In this document: positions 7,568 to 15,299 of the stretch, in pieces | How the letters are laid out: each line of letters starts with the position of its first letter | How positions within the stretch are numbered: the stretch's first letter is position 1 | NCBI GenBank assembly: GCA_013306675.1 | Contig: JABLUY010000387.1 | Coordinates: forward strand, 1 to 22,353 | Length of the DNA stretch: 22,353 bases | Reading direction: 5' to 3' | From: Thraustochytrium sp. TN22 | Taxonomy: Eukaryota > Sar > Bigyra > Thraustochytrida > Thraustochytriidae | The notes under the pieces: model-generated | The model's input: the letters and a program-made list of their open reading frames with translations, nothing else | Database searches by the model: none | Told to the model about the DNA's origin: nothing | Translations under genes and position numbers: made by a program

Positions 7568-7903
7568 TTAAAGACGACGCTGCTTTTTTTGACGGCAGCC
7601 ATTAAAAGGTTTTTTTTGACTAAAATAAACAAAAGAAAACTGGCTTGCTGAAAACAACTTCAAAACATAAAATTTTCCTTTTCCAAAACCACTGAGAAAA
7701 AAAATAATAGGTTTTTGAGAGTAGTTAGTAGCAATAAAAAAAGAAGCGGCTTTGCCCAATGAAAGCAAAGCTATAGGACTATTTTTTTTAAAACTTCCTT
7801 TAATAGACGCCATACCTGTTGACGCCTTAAATTTTAGTTTTTTATTATAAAAAATAGAAACGTGAGTATTGTTAAACAAACTATTAATATAAATTTTCAG
7901 CAT
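7568..7903 (-). CDS. rps11: ribosomal protein S11
   Basis: Encodes 111 aa of uS11, a mitochondrial small-subunit protein of the platform region. The family shows in the early block with TGMASIKGSFKKNSPIALLS (equivalent to the bacterial segment around residues 35-55) and the basic C-terminus NGCRQKKQRRL, matching the usual ending NGCRPKKRRRV. It is shorter than the bacterial protein (about 129 aa). AUG at 7901-7903 overlaps the rps13 stop by 7 nt; stop TAA at 7568-7570. It is the last gene of the rpl14-rpl5-rps13-rps11 cluster, whose order descends from the bacterial spc/alpha operons. Confidence 0.9.
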   Translation of the reverse strand: MLKIYINSLFNNTHVSIFYNKKLKFKASTGMASIKGSFKKNSPIALLSLGKAASFFIATNYSQKPIIFFLSGFGKGKFYVLKLFSASQFSFVYFSQKKPFNGCRQKKQRRL

Positions 7904-8256
7904 AATATTTTTTTAATTGTTTTGGCATTTGTTTTTGTACGCTGCCCATTTACAGGCAATTTATGGAGATAACGAAAACCTTTGTAACTTTTCAATTTGA
8001 TTTCTAGATCCCGAGCAAGCTTTTGACTTTTAGCCAAATGCTGCTCAAACAGATAATTTTTTTTAAGGTTTTTTTCAATCCAATTTAGAATAGCGTTTTG
8101 CTGCGTAGCCGTCAAAAGCTTTATTGGAGTAGTAGGCAAAACACCGCAGCCTTTGCAAATTTGCAAACTAAGATGAGGACCAATTCCTTTAAATTTTTTT
8201 AGAATCAAAGACAACGGCAAATTTGAAGACAAAAGAGTTTTTTTAAACTGAAGCAT
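7897..8256 (-). CDS. rps13: ribosomal protein S13
   Basis: Encodes 119 aa of uS13, at the head of the mitochondrial small subunit. Motifs: the helix-hairpin-like LKKFKGIGPHLSLQICKGCG (about residues 18-37) and the hallmark GFRYLHKLPVNGQRTKTNAK near the C-terminus. The chosen AUG (8254-8256) gives the usual S13 N-terminus; the frame stays open upstream inside rpl5, but those residues look unlike S13. It overlaps the end of rpl5 by 14 nt and the start of rps11 by 7 nt, stopping with TGA (7897-7899). Confidence 0.93.
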   Translation of the reverse strand: MLQFKKTLLSSNLPLSLILKKFKGIGPHLSLQICKGCGVLPTTPIKLLTATQQNAILNWIEKNLKKNYLFEQHLAKSQKLARDLEIKLKSYKGFRYLHKLPVNGQRTKTNAKTIKKILC

Positions 8257-8785
8257 TAACGAAATGAATTTGAAAACTAAAGAGCAAAAACTTAAAAGCT
8301 CTCTGCGATTTTTGATGAATAAGAGATTGCATAAAAATGCATTGATTAAAGCTTTGCCCAAATTTGCTGCTTTCCAGATCAACTGCGTAAACAGCTGAAA
8401 AAGGTATTTCAAGCCTATAAACCCCCAAACTGCCAGCCTTAGAATAAGTAAAAACAAAGGGTTCACTCGCATTAAAGCAAGAAAGTTGCCAAAGACTTTC
8501 TATAGCATGAAAAAAACCAAAACCTTTAAACGCAGAATAAAATGACACAGCTTGATCTTTTCGAATTTTTAGTTTAGCTACATCAACTTTTGAATACGAA
8601 AAGGACGGCCTTCGAGTGTGCGATAGCTCATGCAAAAGCCAGCAAAAGCCAAAAAATATTTTATCCAAAGTAAACACCTTTGTATTTACTTGGTAAGAAA
8701 TAGAGATGTCTCGCATTTTTAGCGAAGACAAAAGATCTTTTTTAATAATACGATCATAATAAGTTGAATAACGAGATGACAACAT
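8243..8785 (-). CDS. rpl5: ribosomal protein L5
   Basis: Encodes 180 aa of uL5, a central protuberance protein of the large mitochondrial subunit. The N-terminus (STYYDRIIKKDLLSSLKMRD) matches the L5 opening with a YYDxxIKxDLL-type motif. The centre (KLRIKDQAVSFYSAFKGFGF) and position support it, though the C-terminal half is divergent. AUG at 8783-8785 immediately follows the rpl14 TAG; stop TAA at 8243-8245 lies inside rps13. The rpl14-rpl5 neighbourhood is the ancestral bacterial order. Confidence 0.85.
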   Translation of the reverse strand: MLSSRYSTYYDRIIKKDLLSSLKMRDISISYQVNTKVFTLDKIFFGFCWLLHELSHTRRPSFSYSKVDVAKLKIRKDQAVSFYSAFKGFGFFHAIESLWQLSCFNASEPFVFTYSKAGSLGVYRLEIPFSAVYAVDLESSKFGQSFNQCIFMQSLIHQKSQRAFKFLLFSFQIHFVNASV

Positions 8786-9190
8786 CTAAATAAAATTAGT
8801 ATACAAACTATAAGCTTTATAAAAACCTTTCTGCCTCAAAAAAAAAGGAGCTACTCCATGAGCACGAGATCCAAAAAATTGAATATTCTTTCGTGTTACT
8901 TTTATATCCAGAACCACACAAGTGTTTGAACTGAATTTTATGTAAAACCCTGTTGAATAGTGATTCTGAGGTTGCTCTTTTTTTGAATTTATAAATAGAC
9001 AAGTGACTAGCTGCCCCTTTTTAAATTTTTGCTGCTTACTAGAGCTTTGTTTTACAGAAATAACGACAGCAATAAAAAGAGAACCTAGATTTCCTCCGCG
9101 GTGATATTGCTTATTTTTAATTTGAACGCAGCGCACTTTTTGAACGTTTGTGTTGTCAGCAACAAACAAAACTGTCTGAGGTTGAAGCAT
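8786..9190 (-). CDS. rpl14: ribosomal protein L14
   Basis: Encodes 134 aa of uL14, which sits at the subunit interface of the large mitochondrial ribosomal subunit. It opens MLQPQTVLFVADNTNVQKVR, matching the family MIQ..T.L.VADNSGAK..., followed by a YHRGGNLGSLFIAVV block and ending in the SRAHGVAPFFLRQKGF region. AUG at 9188-9190 lies 12 nt after trnL(CAA). The stop TAG (8786-8788) directly abuts the AUG of rpl5. The protein is slightly longer than the bacterial form (about 122 aa). Confidence 0.93.
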   Translation of the reverse strand: MLQPQTVLFVADNTNVQKVRCVQIKNKQYHRGGNLGSLFIAVVISVKQSSSKQQKFKKGQLVTCLFINSKKEQPQNHYSTGFYIKFSSNTCVVLDIKVTRKNIQFFGSRAHGVAPFFLRQKGFYKAYSLYTNFI

Positions 9191-9202
9191 TTATGATTTT
9201 AT

Positions 9203-9277
9203 TACCTTTGGCTGGACTTGAACCAGCAAAAAAGTAGATTTTGAATCTACCGCGTTTACCTATTTCGCCACAAAGGC
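9203..9277 (-). tRNA. trnL: tRNA-Leu (CAA) with a shrunken variable arm
   Basis: Acceptor GCCTTTG pairs with CAAAGGT, D-stem is GCG/CGC, anticodon stem GTAGA/TCTAC with loop TTCAAAA giving CAA, T-arm GCTGG-TTCAAGT-CCAGC, discriminator A. The D-arm is Leu-like, but the region between anticodon stem and T-stem is only six T residues. tRNA-Leu normally has a long class II variable arm, as the neighbouring trnL(UAG) does. Confidence 0.88.
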
Positions 9278-9286
9278 ATCATAGCT

Positions 9287-9550
9287 TTACCATGAAAAAG
9301 ATTGAAAACCAGCTACATTAAAGCGAGAAAGCACCCGACGAACTTCAATCCGAGATATTTTAAGATAGCGGAAAACAGAACGAACTCGACCTGTTTGAAT
9401 ACAGCGATTATTAAGCTTCGTCCTGAAATAAGGATTTTTTATCACTTCTATTTTTTTTGAAGTGTAAAAAGAAGAAAAAATAGTTTTCGAATGAATGGAA
9501 CCAGAAATCCTATTTTTTAGATTTTGATTAAAAGCAAAACTTGACTTCAT
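9287..9550 (-). CDS. rps14: ribosomal protein S14
   Basis: Encodes 87 aa of uS14, in the head of the mitochondrial small subunit. The C-terminal half carries the family signature: NRCIQTGRVRSVFRYLKISR then VRRVLSRFNVAGFQSFSW, corresponding to bacterial RC.LTGRPRG..R.F.LSR..LRE....GE.PG..KASW. The N-terminal half is short and basic. AUG at 9548-9550, stop TAA at 9287-9289. It lies between trnA and trnL(CAA), upstream of rpl14, rather than after rpl5 as in the ancestral order. Confidence 0.93.
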   Translation of the reverse strand: MKSSFAFNQNLKNRISGSIHSKTIFSSFYTSKKIEVIKNPYFRTKLNNRCIQTGRVRSVFRYLKISRIEVRRVLSRFNVAGFQSFSW

Positions 9551-9561
9551 TTACTTTATAT

Positions 9562-9633
9562 TGGAAATGATTGGATTTGAACCAACAACATTTTGCTTGC
9601 AAAGCAAACGATCTACCATTGATCTACACTCCC
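9562..9633 (-). tRNA. trnA: tRNA-Ala (UGC)
   Basis: Acceptor GGGAGTG pairs with CATTTCC using G-T wobbles, anticodon stem TTTGC/GCAAA with loop TTTGCAA giving TGC, T-loop TTCAAAT, discriminator A. The wobble-rich acceptor includes a G-T pair, but at the fifth pair rather than at the 3-70 identity position. One base separates it from trnL(UAG). Confidence 0.93.
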
Positions 9634-9634
9634 A

Positions 9635-9716
9635 TACTGCTTACAAGACTTGAACTTGTACTAACAAAGTAAGCGGAACCTAAATCCGCCGTGTCTTCCA
9701 ATTCCACCAAAGCAGC
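9635..9716 (-). tRNA. trnL: tRNA-Leu (UAG)
   Basis: Acceptor GCTGCTT pairs with AAGCAGT, anticodon stem GCGGA/TCCGC with loop TTTAGGT giving TAG, normal long class II variable arm, T-loop TTCAAGT, discriminator A. It reads CUN leucine codons and follows atp9 by 5 nt. Confidence 0.94.
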
Positions 9717-9721
9717 AAAAG

Positions 9722-9967
<246 letters not shown>

Positions 9968-9979
9968 TCAATTATATAA

Positions 9980-10052
9980 AGGCGGGGGTAGGATTTGAAC
10001 CTACAGTCTTTAGGTTATGAGCCTAATGAGATAACCATTACTCTACCCCGCA
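9980..10052 (-). tRNA. trnfM: initiator tRNA-fMet (CAU)
   Basis: Cloverleaf with acceptor TGCGGGG against CCCCGCC, leaving the first position unpaired (T1-C72), the classic sign of a bacterial-type initiator tRNA. The anticodon stem is TTAGG/CCTAA with loop CTCATAA giving CAT, and the T-arm is GTAGG-TTCAAAT-CCTAC. The elongator Met tRNA at 12029-12102 has a paired first position instead. Confidence 0.92.
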
Positions 10053-10053
10053 A

Positions 10054-10126
10054 AGGCCAAGGTGGGATTTGAACCCACTATCTTTAGGTTTGCAACCTAA
10101 CGCAAAACCGGATATGCCTCTTGGCC
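10054..10126 (-). tRNA. trnC: tRNA-Cys (GCA)
   Basis: Acceptor GGCCAAG pairs perfectly with CTTGGCC, anticodon stem TTAGG/CCTAA with loop TTTGCAA giving GCA, T-arm GTGGG-TTCAAAT-CCCAC, and discriminator T (U73), the identity base for Cys. The nad3 reading frame runs 43 nt into this gene on the same strand. Confidence 0.95.
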
Positions 10127-10494
10127 AAAAATAACCAATCAAGAGCGCCAATCTTCCAAGCGTAATAAAAGCCAACGATAAGCTCAACAAAAAAATCAAT
10201 TATAATCCAAAAACTAAAAGAACCCAAATTGCTAAGAACCAGGGACCATGGAAAAAGATAGCTTGCCTCAAGATCAAAAATCAAAAAAAGAATAGCTACA
10301 AGATAAAAACGAACATCAAACTGATTACGAGCATCTTCAAAGGGATCGAACCCACATTCATAAGGAGACACCTTTTCAGCATAATTATTTTGCGTGGCCA
10401 CCAAATATGAAGCCAAAAAGATCACAGAAGACAAGAGCAGAGAAACGCACAAAAACAGCAGGATAAAAGAGTATTCAAAAAGAATAAAAGTCAT
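10084..10494 (-). CDS. nad3: NADH dehydrogenase subunit 3, frame ends inside trnC
   Basis: Encodes the small membrane subunit ND3 of complex I. The diagnostic loop is [20 protein letters not shown], containing the conserved Cys that switches exposure during the active/deactive transition, followed by [20 protein letters not shown]. Three membrane helices are seen. The family normally ends near GALDW, reached here just before trnC. The frame has no stop there and continues 14 codons to a TAA at 10084-10086 within the trnC anticodon region, for 136 aa in total. Cleavage at the tRNA would leave TT, which cannot be polyadenylated into a stop. So either the overlap is translated from uncleaved transcripts or the ends are trimmed differently. 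AUG at 10492-10494. Confidence 0.95.
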   Translation of the reverse strand: MTFILFEYSFILLFLCVSLLLSSVIFLASYLVATQNNYAEKVSPYECGFDPFEDARNQFDVRFYLVAILFLIFDLEASYLFPWSLVLSNLGSFSFWIIIDFFVELIVGFYYAWKIGALDWLFLAKRHIRFCVRLQT

Positions 10495-10509
10495 TTTTTA
10501 AATGTAAAA

Positions 10510-10583
10510 CGGAAGAAACGAGATTTGAACTCGCGACATTAAGCTCGACAAGCTTACGCTCTAACCAACTGAGCTATTCTTCC
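10510..10583 (-). tRNA. trnD: tRNA-Asp (GUC)
   Basis: Acceptor GGAAGAA pairs perfectly with TTCTTCC, anticodon stem TAAGC/GCTTA with loop TTGTCGA giving GTC, T-arm GCGAG-TTCAAAT-CTCGT, discriminator G as expected for Asp. Its first base follows the T that would become the rps12 stop. Confidence 0.95.
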
Positions 10584-10947
10584 ATAAAACCTTAGGAGCC
10601 CCATACTTCGAGCGAGAAGTTTTACGTTTAAGAACACCGGAAGAATCTTTTGCTCCGCGAATAATTTTGTACCTGACACCAGGAAGATCTTTAACCCTTC
10701 CACCACGAACCAAGACGCTAGAATGCTCCTGAAGCGAATGACCTTCTCCCGGAATATACGCCGTAATTGTTTTACCGTTACTCAAAGCCACTTTGGCGAC
10801 CTTTCGAACAGCCGAATTTGGTTTTTTTGGAGACAAAGTAAAAACTTTTACGCATACACCACTAGCTTGCGGAGATTTATAAAGAAAAGAAACACGGGAC
10901 ATTTTTCTTTTTTTACTTTTTCGAATACGTTGTATCAAAGTAGACAT
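10561..10947 (-). CDS. rps12: ribosomal protein S12, probable stop at the trnD border
   Basis: Encodes uS12, the decoding-centre protein of the mitochondrial small subunit. Signatures: [13 protein letters not shown], then [20 protein letters not shown] and [14 protein letters not shown], ending in [12 protein letters not shown]. The frame stays open into trnD and meets TAG at 10561-10563 (128 aa). S12 normally ends a few residues after SKYG, and the base just before trnD is a T in codon position 1 (10584). Cleavage there plus polyadenylation would give TAA and a 121-aa protein. AUG at 10945-10947 overlaps the rps7 TAA by one base. Confidence 0.96.
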   Translation of the reverse strand: MSTLIQRIRKSKKRKMSRVSFLYKSPQASGVCVKVFTLSPKKPNSAVRKVAKVALSNGKTITAYIPGEGHSLQEHSSVLVRGGRVKDLPGVRYKIIRGAKDSSGVLKRKTSRSKYGAPKVLWKNSSVG

Positions 10948-11327
10948 TAGCGTTTAGTTTCTATCATTTTCAAAAGCTGAACTTTTTGTAGAAAAATATT
11001 ATTTTGCTGAGAACTAGAAGAAATTTCTTTGTTTGCAAATTCAAAAAAAGGTCTCTTTGCCCTGGGGTTTATAGATTTAAAAAACAAGTTAATCCCTGAA
11101 AGCCATTGTTTCCTTTTAAAAAGGGGCATAAGAGGGGTTACACTCTTAACTCTTGTTTTTTTCAATACGATAGGGAGCGAAAACTCTTTTATTTTATTTT
11201 TCAAAAATGAAGAAAGATTTGACTCTTTTTCTTTACGTAGAGCAAAAAAAAGCTTATTTAGGTTTTTTTTTGCCACAGCTTTATTTCCTTTTTTTGCCAA
11301 ACGCCCACAAATTTTATTTAGAAGCAT
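10947..11327 (-). CDS. rps7: ribosomal protein S7
   Basis: Encodes 126 aa of uS7, which organises the head of the mitochondrial small subunit. It is divergent and shorter than the bacterial protein (about 156 aa), but the layout fits: an N-terminal [20 protein letters not shown] helix, then [20 protein letters not shown] matching the variable form of the G..YQVP..V..RR...AI.W region. Its position between nad6 and rps12, with the rps12-rps7 pair kept adjacent though in rps7-then-rps12 order, supports it. AUG at 11325-11327 overlaps nad6 by 10 nt; the TAA overlaps rps12 by one base. Confidence 0.85.
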   Translation of the reverse strand: MLLNKICGRLAKKGNKAVAKKNLNKLFFALRKEKESNLSSFLKNKIKEFSLPIVLKKTRVKSVTPLMPLFKRKQWLSGINLFFKSINPRAKRPFFEFANKEISSSSQQNNIFLQKVQLLKMIETKR

Positions 11328-11935
11328 AAACCCCGTTTAAAAAGAAAAACAGCTTTTGATGAGCGACGAGACAGTTGCTGAAAAACATGTTGTTTTTTTG
11401 CAAATAGCCCATTACGGAGCTCAAACGTATGGCTAAGCGTCAAAACGATTGCGCCTACTATAGCAATTAGCAAAATAAAACCAGCCACCAGAAAAGGAAC
11501 AAAATAAAACGAATAAAGCACATTTGCCATAAGAATAACATTTTGAAAAGAATCAAAACCGTCAAGCCACGAAATATAACCTATTTGCATAAAAGCGGAA
11601 GTGTCAAATATAAAAAACTGTGAATAACCAAAAAAAGAAAAAACAACTGCGCAAACGAACAAAAGCGAAGAGGCAAAATTTTGGGTGTTTTCTTTATCAA
11701 CTTCGACGTTAAGCATCATCACGACGAACAAAAAAAGGACCGCGATTGCTCCCACATAAATAATTATCAAAAGAAAACCAAGAAATTCCAACTCAAGCAA
11801 AAAAAGAAGTCCAGCAGCATTACAAAAACAAAGAATCAAATAAAAAACAGAAAAAACAGGGTTAGTAGCACTAATAACAAAAAAGCTACAAACAATTATG
11901 AGCGTACTAAAAAGATAAAAAAGTGACGTAAGCAT
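11318..11935 (-). CDS. nad6: NADH dehydrogenase subunit 6
   Basis: Encodes 205 aa of ND6, a membrane subunit of complex I. Motifs: NPVFSVFYLILCFCNAAGLL (helices 1-2), then the conserved LELEFLGFLLIIIYVGAIAV with its pi-bulge segment and LFLFVVMMLNV. Five membrane helices are followed by a basic tail (SRRSSKAVFLFKRG). Length is typical of protist ND6. AUG at 11933-11935, 14 nt after trnP. The stop TAA at 11318-11320 lies inside rps7. Confidence 0.96.
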   Translation of the reverse strand: MLTSLFYLFSTLIIVCSFFVISATNPVFSVFYLILCFCNAAGLLFLLELEFLGFLLIIIYVGAIAVLFLFVVMMLNVEVDKENTQNFASSLLFVCAVVFSFFGYSQFFIFDTSAFMQIGYISWLDGFDSFQNVILMANVLYSFYFVPFLVAGFILLIAIVGAIVLTLSHTFELRNGLFAKKQHVFQQLSRRSSKAVFLFKRGLCF

Positions 11936-11949
11936 TTAATAAAAATAAC

Positions 11950-12023
11950 TCGGGGAGGTATGACTTGAACATACGACTTTTAGTTCCCAAAACTAACACG
12001 CTAACCAACTGCGTTACACCCCG
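11950..12023 (-). tRNA. trnP: tRNA-Pro (UGG)
   Basis: Acceptor CGGGGTG pairs with CTCCCCG except for one T-T mismatch at the sixth pair. The anticodon stem is TTAGT/ACTAA with loop TTTGGGA giving TGG, T-arm GTATG-TTCAAGT-CATAC, discriminator A. It is five bases beyond trnM. Confidence 0.94.
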
Positions 12024-12028
12024 AATAG

Positions 12029-12102
12029 TAGCGATGGCAAGACTTGAACTTGCGGCCATAGGATTATGATTCCCATGCTCTAACCAACTGAGCTACATCG
12101 CC
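12029..12102 (-). tRNA. trnM: elongator tRNA-Met (CAU)
   Basis: Acceptor GGCGATG pairs with CATCGCT (first pair G-T), D-arm GCTCAGTTGGTTAGAGC, anticodon loop ATCATAA giving CAT, T-loop TTCAAGT, discriminator A. The body resembles bacterial elongator Met tRNA more than the lysidine-modified Ile tRNA, though the latter cannot be excluded by eye. The cob reading frame extends 39 nt into it and stops in its anticodon region. Confidence 0.9.
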
Positions 12103-13260
12103 AAAACTAAATAAAAGTTTAGTTCGTATCAAAAAGCTTTCAAACCGACCCAAGACAGGGATCAAGATTAGCAAAAAGAAAAAATAGAATACAGTACAAA
12201 CTTGACCAATTTCTACGTACGGATACTCCACTACATTTTGACCAATCCAACCAAGAAGCAAACAGTCTACAACGAATAGCCAAAAAAATTTCCTAAAAAT
12301 AGGTCGAAACATAGAAGAACGAACCTCAGACGTATTAATAAAAGGCAAAGCTATCAAACAAACGATAGCCCCAAACATGGCGATAACTCCGCCTAGTTTA
12401 TGCGGGATAGACCTCAAAATAGCATAAAAAGGAAGAAAATACCACTCAGGCACGATATGAGCAGGAGTTACTATAGGATTTGCTATAATGTAGTTATCAC
12501 TATGACCTAGAACGTTCGGTGAAAAAAAAACAAAATATGAGTAAACGATAAAAAGTAGAATTAGACCAAAAAGATCCTTCACATAAAAATACGGATAAAA
12601 GCTGATTGTATCTGCTTTTGAGTCAACTCCCAACGGATTATTAGACCCATCTTGATGTAGCAAAACCAAATGAAGCAAAACAACAGCTACGATAACAAAA
12701 GGCAAAATATAATGTAGACTAAAAAAACGATTTAGTGTCGGGTTATCAACAGAAAAGCCACCCCAGACCCAATTAACGATTGATTCTCCTACAGCGGGAA
12801 TCGCAGAAATAAGATTCGTAATAACGGTTGCACCCCAAAACGACATTTGGCCCCAAGGCAAAACATAACCAATAAAAGCCGTAGCCATCATAAGAATAAA
12901 GATAACAACCCCAGAGCACCACAAAAGCTCCCGCGGGTGTGCATATGACCCATAATAAAGTCCACGAAACATGTGAACATAAACAACGATGAAAAAGAAA
13001 CTAGCACCATTTGCATGCAAATAGCGCAAAAGCCAACCATTGTTAACATCACGCATAATATGTTCTACGCTACTAAAAGCAAGATCCACATGCGGAGTAT
13101 AATGCATGGCCAAAAAAACACCTGTCAAAATTTGAACAACTAGCATCAAACCAGAAAGAGAGCCAAAGCCCCAAAGGTAACTAATATTAATAGGTGTAGG
13201 GTAATCAACGATGTGATTATTTACGACAGCCAAAATAGGCTGTTTCGTCCAGCGTTTCAT
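12064..13260 (-). CDS. cob: cytochrome b, frame ends inside trnM
   Basis: Encodes apocytochrome b, the haem-bearing core of complex III. Haem ligands His82/His96 and His183/His197 are present with the required 14-residue spacing. The Qo-site helix [16 protein letters not shown] and the PEWY motif at 271-274 are intact. There is no stop before trnM: codon 386 ends exactly at the tRNA border, and the frame continues 12 codons to TAA at 12064-12066 in the trnM anticodon loop (398 aa). The usual length of 380-395 aa is reached before or at the tRNA. Polyadenylation cannot make a stop here because the border falls between codons. AUG at 13258-13260 overlaps the nad9 stop as ATGA. Confidence 0.97.
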   Translation of the reverse strand: MKRWTKQPILAVVNNHIVDYPTPINISYLWGFGSLSGLMLVVQILTGVFLAMHYTPHVDLAFSSVEHIMRDVNNGWLLRYLHANGASFFFIVVYVHMFRGLYYGSYAHPRELLWCSGVVIFILMMATAFIGYVLPWGQMSFWGATVITNLISAIPAVGESIVNWVWGGFSVDNPTLNRFFSLHYILPFVIVAVVLLHLVLLHQDGSNNPLGVDSKADTISFYPYFYVKDLFGLILLFIVYSYFVFFSPNVLGHSDNYIIANPIVTPAHIVPEWYFLPFYAILRSIPHKLGGVIAMFGAIVCLIALPFINTSEVRSSMFRPIFRKFFWLFVVDCLLLGWIGQNVVEYPYVEIGQVCTVFYFFFLLILIPVLGRFESFLIRTKLLFSFGDVAQLVRAWES

Positions 13261-13838
13261 TTTTTAATTAAAATATTTACAGGCTTAGTAAGCTGTGAAG
13301 ACGTAACATATTTATAAGACCGAAACTCTTGAGAAAGCTCCAGTGGCTCACAAACAACGCGTTTTTTTTCCAAGTCATAACGCAATTCAGTGTAACCTGT
13401 AAGAGGAAAATCTTTACGCATAGGATATCCTTCAAACCCGTAATCTGTAAGAATTCGGCGGAGATCCGGATGATTTTCAAAAAAAATACCAAACAAATCA
13501 AAAGCCTCCCGCTCATACCAATTTGCAGAGCTATGTACGCTTGTGATTGAAGAAACGCTTTCACTTGCGCCTAGCATAACTTTAACAGTAATACGGGCGT
13601 TAAACTTTGGAGAAAGAAATTGATAAACGACTTCGAATCGGTTTTTCTTATAAGGATAGTCAACACCGGCAATATCACTTAGAATAGTAAATTGGCAATG
13701 TGAATGATAAGACAAAAACTTGATAATATCCAAAAGATATTCCTTTTTTGCAACCAGCAAAATATTACCATGAACAAAGGAAGCACTAACTAGCGCGTTC
13801 TGAAGCGTGGTTTTCAACCAAATAAAATAATTGAACAT
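13257..13838 (-). CDS. nad9: NADH dehydrogenase subunit 9
   Basis: Encodes 193 aa of the 30-kDa peripheral-arm subunit of complex I (bacterial NuoC). Motifs: [20 protein letters not shown], then the signature [20 protein letters not shown] and [20 protein letters not shown], ending in [20 protein letters not shown]. The chosen AUG (13836-13838) gives the normal N-terminus; the frame is open further upstream only within trnV. The stop TGA (13257-13259) shares bases with the cob AUG, consistent with translation from one message. Confidence 0.96.
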   Translation of the reverse strand: MFNYFIWLKTTLQNALVSASFVHGNILLVAKKEYLLDIIKFLSYHSHCQFTILSDIAGVDYPYKKNRFEVVYQFLSPKFNARITVKVMLGASESVSSITSVHSSANWYEREAFDLFGIFFENHPDLRRILTDYGFEGYPMRKDFPLTGYTELRYDLEKKRVVCEPLELSQEFRSYKYVTSSQLTKPVNILIKK

Positions 13839-13850
13839 GCATAAGAAATG

Positions 13851-13924
13851 TAGGCAGCAGCGGACTTGAACCGCCAACCTCTTCGGTGTAAACGAAATGC
13901 TCTAACCAATTGAGCTAACTGCCT
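13851..13924 (-). tRNA. trnV: tRNA-Val (UAC)
   Basis: Acceptor AGGCAGT pairs with GCTGCCT (last pair T-G), D-arm GCTCAATTGGTTAGAGC, anticodon stem TTTCG/CGAAG with loop TTTACAC giving TAC, T-loop TTCAAGT, discriminator A. It lies between nad9 and trnI. Confidence 0.94.
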
Positions 13925-13929
13925 GAAAA

Positions 13930-14002
13930 TAGGCGTAAAAGGATTTGAACCTTTGGTCGTTCGATTATCAACCGAACGCTTTAACCACTAAGCTACACGC
14001 CC
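13930..14002 (-). tRNA. trnI: tRNA-Ile (GAU)
   Basis: Acceptor GGGCGTG pairs with TACGCCT using end wobbles, anticodon stem TTCGG/TCGAA (one wobble) with loop TTGATAA giving GAT, T-loop TTCAAAT, discriminator A. Its first base is also the final G of the nad4L stop TAG. Confidence 0.94.
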
Positions 14003-14331
14003 TACCTAATAAAAGGTAAAAATAAACCTTGAAGCAAGGTAATTGTTTTTATATGAATACTGCTATGGACCTTAAAATAACAAACCAAAACGGCCAAACC
14101 AATGGCTGATTCTGCAGCTGCAACAGTCAATACAAAAAGAGCAAAAACCTGCCCAAAAAGATCATCCAAGTAAGCAGAAAAAAAAAGAAATTGAAGATTA
14201 ACCGCCAGCAGCATAACTTCGATCGACATCAAAATAATCAATACACTTTTCCTATTTAGCACAATACCGAAAATACCAATAAAAAAAAGAGAAAAGCTAA
14301 CAAAGATCAAATACGAAATATCCAAAAACAT
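14002..14331 (-). CDS. nad4L: NADH dehydrogenase subunit 4L
   Basis: Encodes 109 aa of ND4L (NuoK) in the membrane arm of complex I. Three helices are seen. The core [20 protein letters not shown] and [10 protein letters not shown] carries the conserved membrane Glu of helix 2, and [15 protein letters not shown] holds the second conserved Glu in helix 3. The AUG at 14329-14331 fits the family and overlaps the end of nad1 by 25 nt. The stop TAG (14002-14004) shares its G with trnI, so tRNA cleavage would leave TA, which polyadenylation would make TAA. Confidence 0.96.
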   Translation of the reverse strand: MFLDISYLIFVSFSLFFIGIFGIVLNRKSVLIILMSIEVMLLAVNLQFLFFSAYLDDLFGQVFALFVLTVAAAESAIGLAVLVCYFKVHSSIHIKTITLLQGLFLPFIR

Positions 14332-15299
14332 AAAATAAACCAATTAAAACTCAAAAGAATACTTGAAGTAAGAACCACCCAACTTATAGAAAGAGGCAAA
14401 AAAATCTTCCATCCCAACCGCATTAGCTGATCATAGCGATATCGAGGAAAAGCAGCCCGAGCCCAAATGAACAATCCGATAAAAATAAAAGTTTTAAGCC
14501 CAAAGCAAAGACTCCCTGAAAAAAATGAAATAGGAAAAAGCCAACCCCCCAAAAAAAGAATAACGGTCAACGCACTTATCAAAATCATATTACCATACTC
14601 TCCCAAAAAAAACAAAGCAAAACCTATAGCGGAGTACTCAACGTTATAACCAGAAACAAGTTCCGCTTCAGCTTCAGGCAAATCGAAAGGATGCCTATTT
14701 GTTTCTGCGAGGCAAGAAATAAAGAATAGAATAAATATAGGCAATAGAGGCACACAAAACCAAATTGACTGCTGCGCAAGAACAATTTGAGTCAAGTTCA
14801 AAGAACTAGCACAAAGAATGACATTCATTATAATAAAACCTATAGAAATCTCATAAGAAACTATCTGAGCGGCAGACCGCAAAGCTCCAAGAAAAGCATA
14901 TTTTGAATTACTAGCCCAACCGGAAATAATAATTCCGTATACTCCAAGGGAAGAAATTGCGAAAAGGTAGAGAACCCCAACATTCAAATCACTAAAAACA
15001 TACGTTTCATTAATAGGCATAACAGCCCAACCTATCAAACTAAGAAAAAATGTAATCATAGGGGCAACAATAAAAAGCATCTTATTGGCGCTGCTAGGAA
15101 GGATTGTCTCTTTAACCAAAAGTTTCAGCCCATCAGCAAAAGCTTGAAAAAGGCCAAAAGCACCAATCAGATTGGGCCCACGCCGACGCTGAATACTACT
15201 CAAGATTTTACGCTCTGCTACCGTAAACAAAGCAATACCGATGAGAAGAGAAACGATAATAGCCAAAGCCTTTAGAACATGTTCAATATAAAACAACAT
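14307..15299 (-). CDS. nad1: NADH dehydrogenase subunit 1
   Basis: Encodes 330 aa of ND1, the quinone-channel subunit of complex I. Motifs: the first helix ending in [19 protein letters not shown], the [16 protein letters not shown] loop, [13 protein letters not shown], and the acidic loop [20 protein letters not shown], ending [20 protein letters not shown]. Eight helices, normal length. The AUG at 15297-15299 gives the expected N-terminus and overlaps the end of nad11 by 17 nt. The stop TGA (14307-14309) lies inside nad4L. Confidence 0.97.
   Translation of the reverse strand: MLFYIEHVLKALAIIVSLLIGIALFTVAERKILSSIQRRRGPNLIGAFGLFQAFADGLKLLVKETILPSSANKMLFIVAPMITFFLSLIGWAVMPINETYVFSDLNVGVLYLFAISSLGVYGIIISGWASNSKYAFLGALRSAAQIVSYEISIGFIIMNVILCASSLNLTQIVLAQQSIWFCVPLLPIFILFFISCLAETNRHPFDLPEAEAELVSGYNVEYSAIGFALFFLGEYGNMILISALTVILFLGGWLFPISFFSGSLCFGLKTFIFIGLFIWARAAFPRYRYDQLMRLGWKIFLPLSISWVVLTSSILLSFNWFILCFWIFRI

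Noticed and set aside
7459-7632. nad5 N-terminal extension through trnS into rps11
   Set aside because: Those codons translate trnS and the end of rps11; the ATG at 7456-7458 gives a typical ND5 N-terminus.
14332-14343. nad4L start four codons upstream
   Set aside because: The upstream codon at 14341-14343 is TTG; the ATG at 14329-14331 matches the family N-terminus, and all other genes here start with ATG.
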